From assembly GCA_016786765.1 (NCBI GenBank), contig JAEUUZ010000059.1, forward strand, positions 224,255 through 288,254: a stretch of 64,000 nucleotides of DNA, read 5' to 3'. The notes below the pieces were generated by a model, which saw nothing but the letters and a program-made list of their open reading frames with translations, was not told the origin of the DNA and did no database searches. Source of the stretch: Chitinophagales bacterium. Lineage in GTDB: Bacteria; Bacteroidota; Bacteroidia; Chitinophagales; LD1. Positions 44,396-51,620 of this stretch are shown piece by piece; position 1 is the first letter of the stretch, and every line of letters starts with the position of its first letter. Position numbers and translations under genes: made by a program.

Positions 44396-45103
44396 ATGAT
44401 ACAGCAATACGATAAATATAAACAAGAAGATCATGCAGTATGGAAAATATTGTTTGATCGACAGGTAGACAATTTGAAAGATAAGGCATCCGCAATGTAT
44501 ATAAACAGTTTGAATACCATGAGTACGGTGTTGAATGCAAATCAAATTCCTGATTTCAGACGATTAGACGATTTCTTGTTAGCCAAAACAGGCTGGAGTA
44601 TTGAGGTGGTTAAGGGTTTGATTCCGGTAGATGATTTTTTTGAATTGCTTTCGAATAAGCGATTCCCTTCCTCGACTTGGCTTCGAAGCCGAGCGCAACT
44701 CGATTATCTAGAAGAGCCGGATATGTTTCACGATATATTCGGACATGTACCCTTGTTAATTAATGAAGAATATTCTGATGTAATGCATCATATCGGGAAG
44801 TTGAGTAAAACGCGGAAGTACGACAAAGCTTTTGTGCAAATAATGGAACGATTTTATTGGTTTACCATTGAGTTTGGATTGATAAAAGAAAAAGAGCAAC
44901 GAAAAATTTATGGTGCCGGCATCATCTCTTCATTCGGTGAAAGTAAAGCAATCTATTCTGCAGAAGTTCTTGTAAAACCATTTTCGATTTACGATGTAGT
45001 CAATCACGATTTTACCAAAAGTGAAATGCAACAAGAATATTTTGAGATTGATTCTATCGCTCAGATTCGTGACGCTTTAAGCTATTTTGAAAATATGATT
45101 TAA
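44396..45103 (+). CDS. phhA: Phenylalanine 4-monooxygenase (aromatic amino acid hydroxylase)
   Basis: A 235-residue monomeric-type hydroxylase. The iron ligands are H112 and H117 (MFHDIFGHVPLL) and E159 (WFTIEFGLI); the pterin-binding region and YGAGIISSFGE follow. It converts phenylalanine to tyrosine with tetrahydropterin and oxygen. It has no N-terminal regulatory ACT domain. I start at the ATG at 44396 because the frame upstream runs through the rny terminator. No pterin recycling gene (phhB) or homogentisate genes are near, so it may serve tyrosine supply or catabolism. Confidence 0.93.
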   Translation: MIQQYDKYKQEDHAVWKILFDRQVDNLKDKASAMYINSLNTMSTVLNANQIPDFRRLDDFLLAKTGWSIEVVKGLIPVDDFFELLSNKRFPSSTWLRSRAQLDYLEEPDMFHDIFGHVPLLINEEYSDVMHHIGKLSKTRKYDKAFVQIMERFYWFTIEFGLIKEKEQRKIYGAGIISSFGESKAIYSAEVLVKPFSIYDVVNHDFTKSEMQQEYFEIDSIAQIRDALSYFENMI

Positions 45104-45182
45104 GCCTAAGTAAAAGTTCCTCTGTTTCGTATCTGTTTCTTTACTATTTTTAGTTATTCATTAAACACATTAAATTTTTAAT

Positions 45183-45950
45183 ATGCGATTGATTTCTATT
45201 CTTTTTATAACTATGATGATTATTTCGTTTAAGGCAAATGCACAATGCGTAGTAGATACTACTCGTTTTACAGGAACAAAGTATTCATACCCTGATTCTC
45301 TCCCTTGTGCTGTGAAAGGAACCATTTACGACACCACTGTTCAAGTAAAATTACCCCGTAACGTATATGCTGATGAATTTTCACCTTCTTATCCACATAT
45401 TTTAGTACGTGTTGATTCTGTTAAAATCGACAGTATTACTAATTTGCCCGATAGCATAGGATGGAGCATGACACCGGCTTCTAAAAAGATTTATGCACCC
45501 GGTTATGGATGCTTTGGCGTGTATGGAAAAGCGGTAAGTGATACCGGAACGTATGACGTTGGTGTTTGGGGAACCATTTGGTTTAATGTAATTGGAAAAG
45601 ATACTTTCCAAAAGGGTAATTTTAGTGCTGTGTTTCCGGTTAAGATACGTGTAATTGAACCAGGAACACCTTGCTATGGAAAAGTTTCAAGCATAGCCTA
45701 TGAAGCCGTTCAGAACGTTTCAATCTATCCAATACCATTTTCTAAGTTTATAAATATAGAAGCAGACGGCAATAGCATTCAAAATGTTGAATTGATAGAT
45801 GCGACCGGAAGAGTAATAGAGTCGAGGGAAAAACTTAATGTAAAGAAATATATGCTTAGCACTGAACGTCCATTAAGCTCAGGGTTTTACACCTTAAAGG
45901 TGACCACCAATAATGGAACTATGCGAAAGCAAATTGTTGCTAACGAATAA
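45183..45950 (+). CDS. T9SS type A sorting-domain protein of unknown function
   Basis: A 255-residue secreted protein. Signal peptide (1-20, SILFITMMIISFKANAQ), a ~150-residue N-terminal region with many Tyr/Pro/Thr residues and no family I recognise (ADEFSPSYPHILVRVDSVKIDSITNLPDSIGWSM), and a C-terminal type A sorting domain (VSIYPIPFSKFINIEADGN ... GFYTLKVTTNNGTMRKQIV). It should be exported through T9SS and anchored to or released from the surface. It abuts a gliding-type cargo gene 9 bases downstream, so the two may form one operon. Confidence 0.8.
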   Translation: MRLISILFITMMIISFKANAQCVVDTTRFTGTKYSYPDSLPCAVKGTIYDTTVQVKLPRNVYADEFSPSYPHILVRVDSVKIDSITNLPDSIGWSMTPASKKIYAPGYGCFGVYGKAVSDTGTYDVGVWGTIWFNVIGKDTFQKGNFSAVFPVKIRVIEPGTPCYGKVSSIAYEAVQNVSIYPIPFSKFINIEADGNSIQNVELIDATGRVIESREKLNVKKYMLSTERPLSSGFYTLKVTTNNGTMRKQIVANE

Positions 45951-45959
45951 TTGAACATC

Positions 45960-48032
45960 ATGAATAAGCTGTTTGCGATAATAGGATTAATTCTGTCTTC
46001 AATCTCTTCTACCGCCCAAAATATTGGTGGCGTAGTGAACGTGTATACTAAGGTGCAAGCCATCAATTACTGCTCAAATACTGTAACAGTTGCTGATGGC
46101 AGTGCATTTAATGTTGGCGATAAAGTGTTAGTTATTCAAATGCAAGGCGGAAATATATCTTCCAACGATGATCCATTATACGGAACAATGCAATTCTTCA
46201 ATGGTGCAGGAAATTATGAAATACAGAAAATAAAAAGCAAGACGGCTAACACCATTACATTTGAGTTTAACATCGAACGTTTCTACGATGCCAATGGAGC
46301 TGTTCAAATGATCTCTATTCCTCACTATTCAACAGCAACGATAACTACTCCGCTAACCTGTAAGAAGTGGGATGGAGCCACAGGAGGTGTGTTGATTTTA
46401 GACGCAGATACACTTTTGATGAATGATTCCATTACTGTTTCTGACATGGGTTTTCGCGGTGGATTGTTGTATAATGAAACATCTTGTTTTAATAGTGGTG
46501 TAGGAGGCGCATTAACCTACCGTTGTGCTACAGGCGGTAATTGCGGTGCTACAAAGGGCGAAGGCGCTACAAATTTACCTTTTGCTTTAGGTCGTGGTGC
46601 CAATGCCAATGGTGGTGGCGGTGGAAACGATCACAATACCGGTGGTGGTGGCGGTGGTAACTATGGTAAAGGGGGAAAAGGTGGACAACGACTAAATGTT
46701 TCGAATAACTCTTGTCCGGGTCCTGCACCGGGTGAAGGGGGTATTCCATTTTCTTATTCAGGTGCTACAAACCGTTTGTTCATGGGCGGTGGAGGAGGAG
46801 CTGGAGATCAGAATAATAACGAGGGAACAGCCGGAAAAGATGGTGCAGGAATTATTATCTTGAATGTTAAGCAACTTATTGCCAATGGCAAACGAATTTG
46901 TGCTAATGGTTCTTCAGTGCCTATAAAAGCACAATCGGATGGCGCAGGTGCAGGTGGCGCAGGTGGATCTGTTTTGATTAATGCTACATCGATTAATGGT
47001 GCATTAAATATTGAAGCAAAAGGAGGAAAAGGCGGTAATTTAGATAATGGCGGCAGTATGACCTTTTGTTTTGGTCCGGGCGGAGGAGGAGCAGGTGGTG
47101 CTTTATTAGTGAATAATCCCACGCTATTAGGGAGTATTAATTTTATTGCAACCGGTGGACTCAGTGGAGCCCAAGTGTTTGGTATTAATCCACCGGTTTG
47201 TCCGCTCGGTTCCGTGAATGGTGCTGAAGCCGGACAAGATGGAGGTACCGTTACCGGTTTTTCGATATATACCGCTTCAACCCCGTTTGCACCCCTTCAA
47301 CTAACAGCACTAACACCCGATAAAAATGTATGTGTAGGCGAGCAAGTGCTATTGGAAGTAGATGCAACTTCATCCTATCCACTCCAATTTTCTTGGGATA
47401 ATGGTGTTACAGGCAAACAAAATAACATCACAGCGCTCAATACAAAAAATTATACGGTAACTATAACCGATTCGAATAATTGCAAAATAACAGCAATGAT
47501 TATCATCACCGTAAATGTAGTTCAGCCTATTATTACGGCAGTTCCTGATTCTGCTATAATTGAAGGACAAACCGTACAACTTACAACATACACTCCGGGT
47601 TATACTTATCAATGGTCGCCTGCAGCAACGCTCAGTTCGGCCAGTATTTATAATCCATTGGCCAAGCCGGAACGCACTACAACCTATTGTGTTACTATAA
47701 CTGATGCTGTTAATTGTAGCGGGTCAGTATGTAAGACGATTGATATGATTACTCCTGAGATACGTATTCCTACAGCCTTTACACCCAATGCCGATGGGAA
47801 TAACGATGTGTTCAGAGCCATCGAAGCACCTAAAACTTCTGTAGTTGAAATCAAAATTTATAACCGCTGGGGGGAATTGATTTTTCAGTCCGATAACAAT
47901 TCCGGTTGGGACGGCAAATGTAAAGGAGTAAATCAACCAACAGAGAGTTATGTTTGTAAAGTAGGCTTCACCAGCGTTTTAGCGCCAGATAAAGTGGTGT
48001 ATAAGATGCAGAGTTTTAGTTTGTTGAGGTAA
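45960..48032 (+). CDS. Large Gly-rich T9SS cargo with gliding-motility (type B) C-terminal domain
   Basis: A 690-residue secreted protein. Signal peptide (1-20, LFAIIGLILSSISSTAQ), an N-terminal region VVNVYTKVQAINYCSNTVTVADGSAFNVGDKVLVIQMQGG, a long glycine-rich stretch (~190-370: GGGGGNDHNTGGGGGGNYGKGGKGG and similar, with many GGGGAGG runs), two PKD/Ig-like modules (VCVGEQVLLEVDAT, TYTPGYTYQWSPAATLSS) and a type B sorting domain (IPTAFTPNADGNNDVFRAI ... IYNRWGELIFQSDNNSGWDGKCKG). The Gly-rich part could form an extended surface fibre. I start at the ATG at 45960; the TTG at 45951 is an alternative. Confidence 0.82.
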   Translation: MNKLFAIIGLILSSISSTAQNIGGVVNVYTKVQAINYCSNTVTVADGSAFNVGDKVLVIQMQGGNISSNDDPLYGTMQFFNGAGNYEIQKIKSKTANTITFEFNIERFYDANGAVQMISIPHYSTATITTPLTCKKWDGATGGVLILDADTLLMNDSITVSDMGFRGGLLYNETSCFNSGVGGALTYRCATGGNCGATKGEGATNLPFALGRGANANGGGGGNDHNTGGGGGGNYGKGGKGGQRLNVSNNSCPGPAPGEGGIPFSYSGATNRLFMGGGGGAGDQNNNEGTAGKDGAGIIILNVKQLIANGKRICANGSSVPIKAQSDGAGAGGAGGSVLINATSINGALNIEAKGGKGGNLDNGGSMTFCFGPGGGGAGGALLVNNPTLLGSINFIATGGLSGAQVFGINPPVCPLGSVNGAEAGQDGGTVTGFSIYTASTPFAPLQLTALTPDKNVCVGEQVLLEVDATSSYPLQFSWDNGVTGKQNNITALNTKNYTVTITDSNNCKITAMIIITVNVVQPIITAVPDSAIIEGQTVQLTTYTPGYTYQWSPAATLSSASIYNPLAKPERTTTYCVTITDAVNCSGSVCKTIDMITPEIRIPTAFTPNADGNNDVFRAIEAPKTSVVEIKIYNRWGELIFQSDNNSGWDGKCKGVNQPTESYVCKVGFTSVLAPDKVVYKMQSFSLLR

Positions 48033-48034
48033 TA

Positions 48035-49252
48035 TTAACGACTCACCACAAAACGTTTTACCTCACTTTTCCCTTCTCCTGCAATTCGAAGCAAATAAAT
48101 ACCTTCAGCAAAAGTATTACAATCGATTGTTGTAGAGTTGTTGTTAAGCGCTTGCTGAAAAAGTGTTTTCCCTGCTATATCGCTTATGGCGATTGACTTT
48201 CCTGAAAACGCTTCCACTTCCAATTGAATAAGGCCTGAGGTTGGATTCGGAAACAACGTAGCATTTAATTTACTGTTTGCTTCAATTCCTGTGGCATTGT
48301 CACAAGCAACAGCGTTAAAGACAAATGTATTTGTGCTTGGATTATTCGGTCCGAAACTCATATTGTAATTACCAGTTGGTGTTTGAATATGAATGTTTTG
48401 ATCAGTAATGATTTCTGCAAGCGTGTCGTTCCCCATCCCGAACTCGCCCATGGAGTTGTAGCGCACATCGTACTTTTGGTTTTGATAACATGGGATAACC
48501 CAGTTGTTTTCAGCAGAACAAGTATTGTTGATTAAAGGACCTATTTTTGGGTTGCCATTAGGATCATTGTATGTGCAATACTGAACATCCCATGTTGATG
48601 AGGATGGTTCTCTATCTTTCACTAAGCCTGTTTGTAAATCTAGGTAAACAAAGTTTTTTGTTGGGTAAGGTTTTTTATTAACCTTCACAAGGTTGTTAAA
48701 TGAATTGTCAATGCTTGCATATTGGACGAAATACGTTGTATCATAATCAAGTTTTTGAATAGCAAGTTTGAAAATTTGACCCGAAGGTAATTGTATTAAA
48801 TATAACGAGTCACCTAAAATTGGGTGAGAACCTGCAGAACTATATTCCCCCCATCCAAAATTAAATGCATCACTTAACTTAATATTTCGATTGAAAGCGC
48901 CCATCCACATAGATGTGTCACTATCATGTAGTTGTTTCCAATTCCTCCAACCTGTAGTATCTACACTTGAAAAGTCAGCAATTCCTTTATTTGGAACTTT
49001 AAACAACTTAACGCCATAGTATTCATTTATGCGTATGGTTGTTGCCGCTAAAAGTCTATCTGGAAGTCTGAATCTAACCATAGAAAACGCCAAATGCCAA
49101 TCATCGTTTGGAATGCTGCTAACTACACCGTTTTTCAAGCTGTAGTAAACGACTTTATCTTTGTTGACTCCCAACGAAACACTGTCGGTCACCGCATAAG
49201 ATGAATGAGAAAGAATAAGGAGTGAAGTGCACAGTAAAACAAATCGTATCAT
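48035..49252 (-). CDS. T9SS type A sorting-domain protein, HmuY-like N-terminal region
   Basis: A 405-residue secreted protein starting at the ATG at 49252 (MIRFVLLCTSLLILSHSSYA, signal peptide). The N-terminal half (VVYYSLKNGVVSSIPNDDWHLAFSMVRFRLPDRLLAATTIRINEYYG) resembles HmuY-type surface proteins, which bind haem, but the similarity is from pattern only and no His pair is proven. Then ~200 residues of unknown fold, and a type A sorting domain (NATLFPNPTSGLIQLEVEAFSG ... GIYLLRIAGEGKSEVKRFVVSR). It converges on the Gly-rich cargo gene (3 bases apart). Confidence 0.75.
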   Translation of the reverse strand: MIRFVLLCTSLLILSHSSYAVTDSVSLGVNKDKVVYYSLKNGVVSSIPNDDWHLAFSMVRFRLPDRLLAATTIRINEYYGVKLFKVPNKGIADFSSVDTTGWRNWKQLHDSDTSMWMGAFNRNIKLSDAFNFGWGEYSSAGSHPILGDSLYLIQLPSGQIFKLAIQKLDYDTTYFVQYASIDNSFNNLVKVNKKPYPTKNFVYLDLQTGLVKDREPSSSTWDVQYCTYNDPNGNPKIGPLINNTCSAENNWVIPCYQNQKYDVRYNSMGEFGMGNDTLAEIITDQNIHIQTPTGNYNMSFGPNNPSTNTFVFNAVACDNATGIEANSKLNATLFPNPTSGLIQLEVEAFSGKSIAISDIAGKTLFQQALNNNSTTIDCNTFAEGIYLLRIAGEGKSEVKRFVVSR

Positions 49253-49266
49253 GGTGTATAATTTTC

Positions 49267-49274
49267 TAATTTTG
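49267..49274 (+). promoter_or_regulatory. Candidate -7 element for the 163-residue gene
   Basis: TAATTTTG matches TAnnTTTG exactly, 35 bases upstream of the ATG at 49309, in the 56-base divergent gap. No convincing -33 TTTG is present. Confidence 0.35.
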
Positions 49275-49308
49275 ACGCAATTAAGCCCATTCATAAATAT
49301 CTTTTGTC

Positions 49309-49800
49309 ATGGATTTGTCATTTTTGCCCGCCTCTTTTCCCGATACCGCTAAAGTGTGGATTTATCAAGCTTCTCGCGCCTTAACACCTGACGAAAATCA
49401 GTTGCTTTCCGCCAAGGCAAAAGCCTTTACTTCGGGTTGGACAGCCCACAAAATGGCCTTGCAAGCTAATGCGGCTGTAGTGGAAAATTTATTTTTGCTT
49501 TTAATCGTGGATGAAAATCAAGCCAGTGTAAGTGGTTGTTCTATAGATTCTTCGGTACATTTCGTGAAAGAAGTTGGAGCCGAACTTGGTGTTGATTTTT
49601 TCAATCGGTTGAATGTGGCTTATCTGCAACAAGGCCAAGTGAAATTAGCTCATTTTCAATCATTGGTGGAGCAAATTAAATCAGGAACTGTAAATGCTTC
49701 CGAGATTAGTATCTTCAATAACCTAGTGGGCACTGTGGCTGAGCTCAAAACCAAATGGCTTTTACCGGTAGGGGAGAGTTGGATTGCAAGAAGCATCTAG
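49309..49800 (+). CDS. Conserved Bacteroidota protein (often mislabelled ABC transporter ATPase)
   Basis: A 163-residue protein with KVWIYQASRALTPDENQLL, WTAHKMALQANAAV, GCSIDSSVHFVKEVGAELGVDFFNRLNV and a closing WLLPVGESWI. This pattern matches a family of ~160-residue Bacteroidota proteins often named ABC transporter ATPase, although no Walker A, Walker B or signature motif is present here. The true function is unknown. The stop lies at the edge of a CTAG-rich repeat tract. Confidence 0.8.
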   Translation: MDLSFLPASFPDTAKVWIYQASRALTPDENQLLSAKAKAFTSGWTAHKMALQANAAVVENLFLLLIVDENQASVSGCSIDSSVHFVKEVGAELGVDFFNRLNVAYLQQGQVKLAHFQSLVEQIKSGTVNASEISIFNNLVGTVAELKTKWLLPVGESWIARSI

Positions 49801-49893
49801 GAAGCTGCTAGCCATTAGAAGCTAGTTACAAGAATAAATTCAATAACATCTTTCGGCTTCTAGTTGCTAAACGCTAGCAGCTAATAGCTAAAA
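49797..49893. repeat. CTAG/AGCT-rich degenerate repeat tract, copy 2
   Basis: Between the 163-residue gene and the 85-residue gene, about 97 bases hold repeated AGCTAG/CTAGAAGC/GCTAGC words, in both orientations. It starts within the last codon and stop of the upstream gene. It is related to the inverted repeat at 21086-21126 and to the tract at 50159-50250. Confidence 0.75.
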
Positions 49894-49900
49894 CAAAAAC

Positions 49901-50158
49901 ATGACAGAAGAACTAGCCCAATTAAAAGTAACCAACCGCGAATCTTTTTCTGAATTTATCGAATTGCTTCGGCTCGACCTTGCCTGTAATCCCGGTAGCT
50001 GGGAAAACCGAAATTTAAACGATTTCTTAAATGCGATGGCTAATTTTTCGGAAGATATACAAGGCGTTTACGACAATGCCAAACACAAAGTAGATGCCGA
50101 TAAAGCCAGTTGGCAAACCTTTGCTGATATTTTGAAGGGAGCAACAATGTATGAATGA
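49901..50158 (+). CDS. Small conserved hypothetical protein (DUF7660-like)
   Basis: An 85-residue protein: VTNRESFSEFIELLRLDLACNPGSWENRNLNDFLNAMANFSEDIQGVYDNA. The W-E-N-x-x-L-x-D-F-L pattern is like that of a small family I remember as DUF7660, seen next to SMI1/KNR4-type immunity proteins. That link is from memory and unproven here. It is flanked on both sides by CTAG-rich repeat tracts, which may have mobilised or isolated it. Confidence 0.65.
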   Translation: MTEELAQLKVTNRESFSEFIELLRLDLACNPGSWENRNLNDFLNAMANFSEDIQGVYDNAKHKVDADKASWQTFADILKGATMYE

Positions 50159-50250
50159 GGAAGCGGCTAGCTGTTAGCCACTAGCTTTTAGAGAGGAATT
50201 GTTCAGTATCTAGCTTCTAGCTCCTAGAGGCTAATAGCTTCTCCCTAAAA
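50159..50250. repeat. CTAG/AGCT-rich degenerate repeat tract, copy 3
   Basis: About 90 bases with GGCTAGCTGTTAGCC, CTAGCTTTTAG, CTAGCTTCTAGC and GCTAATAGC words in alternating orientation, right after the 85-residue gene and before the rplT terminator. Same word family as the tracts at 21086 and 49797. Confidence 0.75.
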
Positions 50251-50278
50251 AAGAAAGAGGTCGCCATTACTGACGACC
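50245..50278 (-). terminator. Probable terminator after rplT
   Basis: On the minus strand GGTCG (50278-50274) pairs with CGACC (50263-50259) around 10 bases, followed by TCTTTCTTTTTT. It lies ~30 bases after the rplT stop. Confidence 0.6.
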
Positions 50279-50307
50279 AATTTCTAACCTATGAAAACCA
50301 AGTTGAA

Positions 50308-50652
50308 TTACTTCACTTTCGCAACAATTGCTTTGAAAGCGTCAAGGTTGTTTAATGCTAGGTCAGCAAGAACCTTACGGTTGATTTCGATTCCTGCTTT
50401 ATGTAATTTGTTGATGAATGTAGAGTAAGTTAATCCTTCTTCACGAACTACTGCGTTGATACGCACAATCCATAATGAACGATATTGACGTTTTTTAAGT
50501 TTACGACCTTTGTAAGCATATAAACCTGCTTTCTCAACAGCATTTTTAGCTACGGTATAAACGTTGTGACGGCTAAGGAAGTATCCTTTTGCTTTTTTAA
50601 GTATTTTCTTTCTTCGTTGACGACTGGCAACACTATTTACTGAACGTGGCAT
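50308..50652 (-). CDS. rplT: 50S ribosomal protein L20
   Basis: A 114-residue L20: [43 protein letters not shown], then [43 protein letters not shown]. It binds 23S rRNA early in assembly and in many bacteria represses its own operon. It is the last of the three genes infC-rpmI-rplT. Confidence 0.98.
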   Translation of the reverse strand: MPRSVNSVASRQRRKKILKKAKGYFLSRHNVYTVAKNAVEKAGLYAYKGRKLKKRQYRSLWIVRINAVVREEGLTYSTFINKLHKAGIEINRKVLADLALNNLDAFKAIVAKVK

Positions 50653-50672
50653 GACTTTCCGATTTTAATAGA

Positions 50673-50870
50673 TTAAGCTAAATTTAATAATCTCTTGATT
50701 CGGTGTTCGTCTGACACGTGCACCACACCACTTTGAGATAATTCTTTCTTTCTTCCATGGGATTTTCTACCCAATAGGTGGCGATGGTACGCCTTAGATC
50801 TTTTGATCTTTCCCGATCCGGTAACGCGGAAGCGTTTTTTGGCACCGGAGTTCGTTTTTACTTTTGGCAT
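50673..50870 (-). CDS. rpmI: 50S ribosomal protein L35
   Basis: A 65-residue L35: MPKVKTNSGAKKRFRVTGSGKIKRSKAYHRHLLGRKS. It lies 20 bases upstream of rplT and 53 bases downstream of infC in the standard ribosomal order. Confidence 0.98.
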   Translation of the reverse strand: MPKVKTNSGAKKRFRVTGSGKIKRSKAYHRHLLGRKSHGRKKELSQSGVVHVSDEHRIKRLLNLA

Positions 50871-50923
50871 TTTAATTAAATTTTAGGGTGCGAATATACA
50901 GTTTTTATCAGAAAAGGCAAATC

Positions 50924-51460
50924 CTACTTCTTTTTCTTCGGTCCCATGGTCATCATCATCCGTTTTCCTTCCAGTAACGGTAACTGTTCTACCACACCAA
51001 ATTCCTCCAAACGCTTGGCAAATTGCAATAATAACAACTCTCCACGCTCTTTGAAAATGATATTCCTACCTCTAAACATCAAAACGGTTTTGATTTTGTT
51101 CCCTTCTTCCAAGAACTTTTCAGCGTGTTTTGCCTTGAACTCAATATCGTGTTCATCGGTATTAGCCGTGAAACGTAGTTCTTTCACCTCAACTTTCTTA
51201 GCGTTGGATTTAACCTCTTTATCCCGCTTCTTTTTCTCGTATAAAAATTTGTTGTAATCTACGATTTTGCACACCGGAGGAACGGCATTCGGGGATATTT
51301 CTACCAAATCTAGCTCTAGGTTATTGGCTATCGATAAGGCTTCTCTTGTGGAATAGACACCCGGGGTGATGTTTTCCCCTACTAATCTTACTTCCGGTAC
51401 TCGAATAAGTTCATTGATACGATTTTCGAGTTCCTTTTTTTTGAAAACGGTTTTAGACAT
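50924..51460 (-). CDS. infC: Translation initiation factor IF-3
   Basis: A 178-residue IF-3. From the ATG at 51460 (MSKTVFKKKELENRINELIRVPEVRLVGEN) it has the N-terminal domain (GVYSTREALSIANNLELDLVEISPNAVPPVCKIVDYNKFLYEKKKRDKE) and the C-terminal domain (VKELRFTANTDEHDIEFKAKHAEKFLEEGNKIKTVLMFRGRNI). The longer frame upstream, to 51793, overlaps thrS on the other strand and reads unlike a protein. An ATG start, rather than the AUU used in E. coli, suggests the classical autoregulation by start codon choice is not used here. It is transcribed away from thrS. Confidence 0.95.
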   Translation of the reverse strand: MSKTVFKKKELENRINELIRVPEVRLVGENITPGVYSTREALSIANNLELDLVEISPNAVPPVCKIVDYNKFLYEKKKRDKEVKSNAKKVEVKELRFTANTDEHDIEFKAKHAEKFLEEGNKIKTVLMFRGRNIIFKERGELLLLQFAKRLEEFGVVEQLPLLEGKRMMMTMGPKKKK

Positions 51461-51487
51461 TAATTGATTTTTGTTATAAAATTTATG

Positions 51488-51495
51488 CGAATTTA
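51488..51495 (-). promoter_or_regulatory. Candidate -7 element of infC
   Basis: TAAATTCG on the minus strand fits TAnnTTCG, ~28 bases before the infC ATG. No good TTTG is found at the expected -33 distance. Confidence 0.4.
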
Positions 51496-51587
51496 GTAAA
51501 AATCGGCTACGTAAAGCATGTATTTCAAAAATTTCGCTGATGATAAGAATTATTTCATCCAACGGGGTCGCGGTTTGCCTCCTTTTT

Positions 51588-51595
51588 TTATCTTC
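51588..51595 (+). promoter_or_regulatory. Candidate -7 element of thrS
   Basis: TATCTTCG fits TAnnTTCG, 25 bases before the thrS ATG. The TTTG at 51574-51577 is too close to serve as -33 box. A separate promoter is needed here since infC is read in the opposite direction. Confidence 0.4.
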
Positions 51596-51620
51596 GTGCC
51601 CGCTCAAAAGCAAATAGACT

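Noticed and set aside
46567..47122. Minus-strand frames opposite the Gly-rich gene (His-rich and Pro-rich)
   Set aside because: They are mirror images of the Gly codon runs, not genes.
49309..49800. ABC transporter ATPase name for the 163-residue protein
   Set aside because: No Walker A, Walker B or ABC signature motif is present; the name is a common mislabel.
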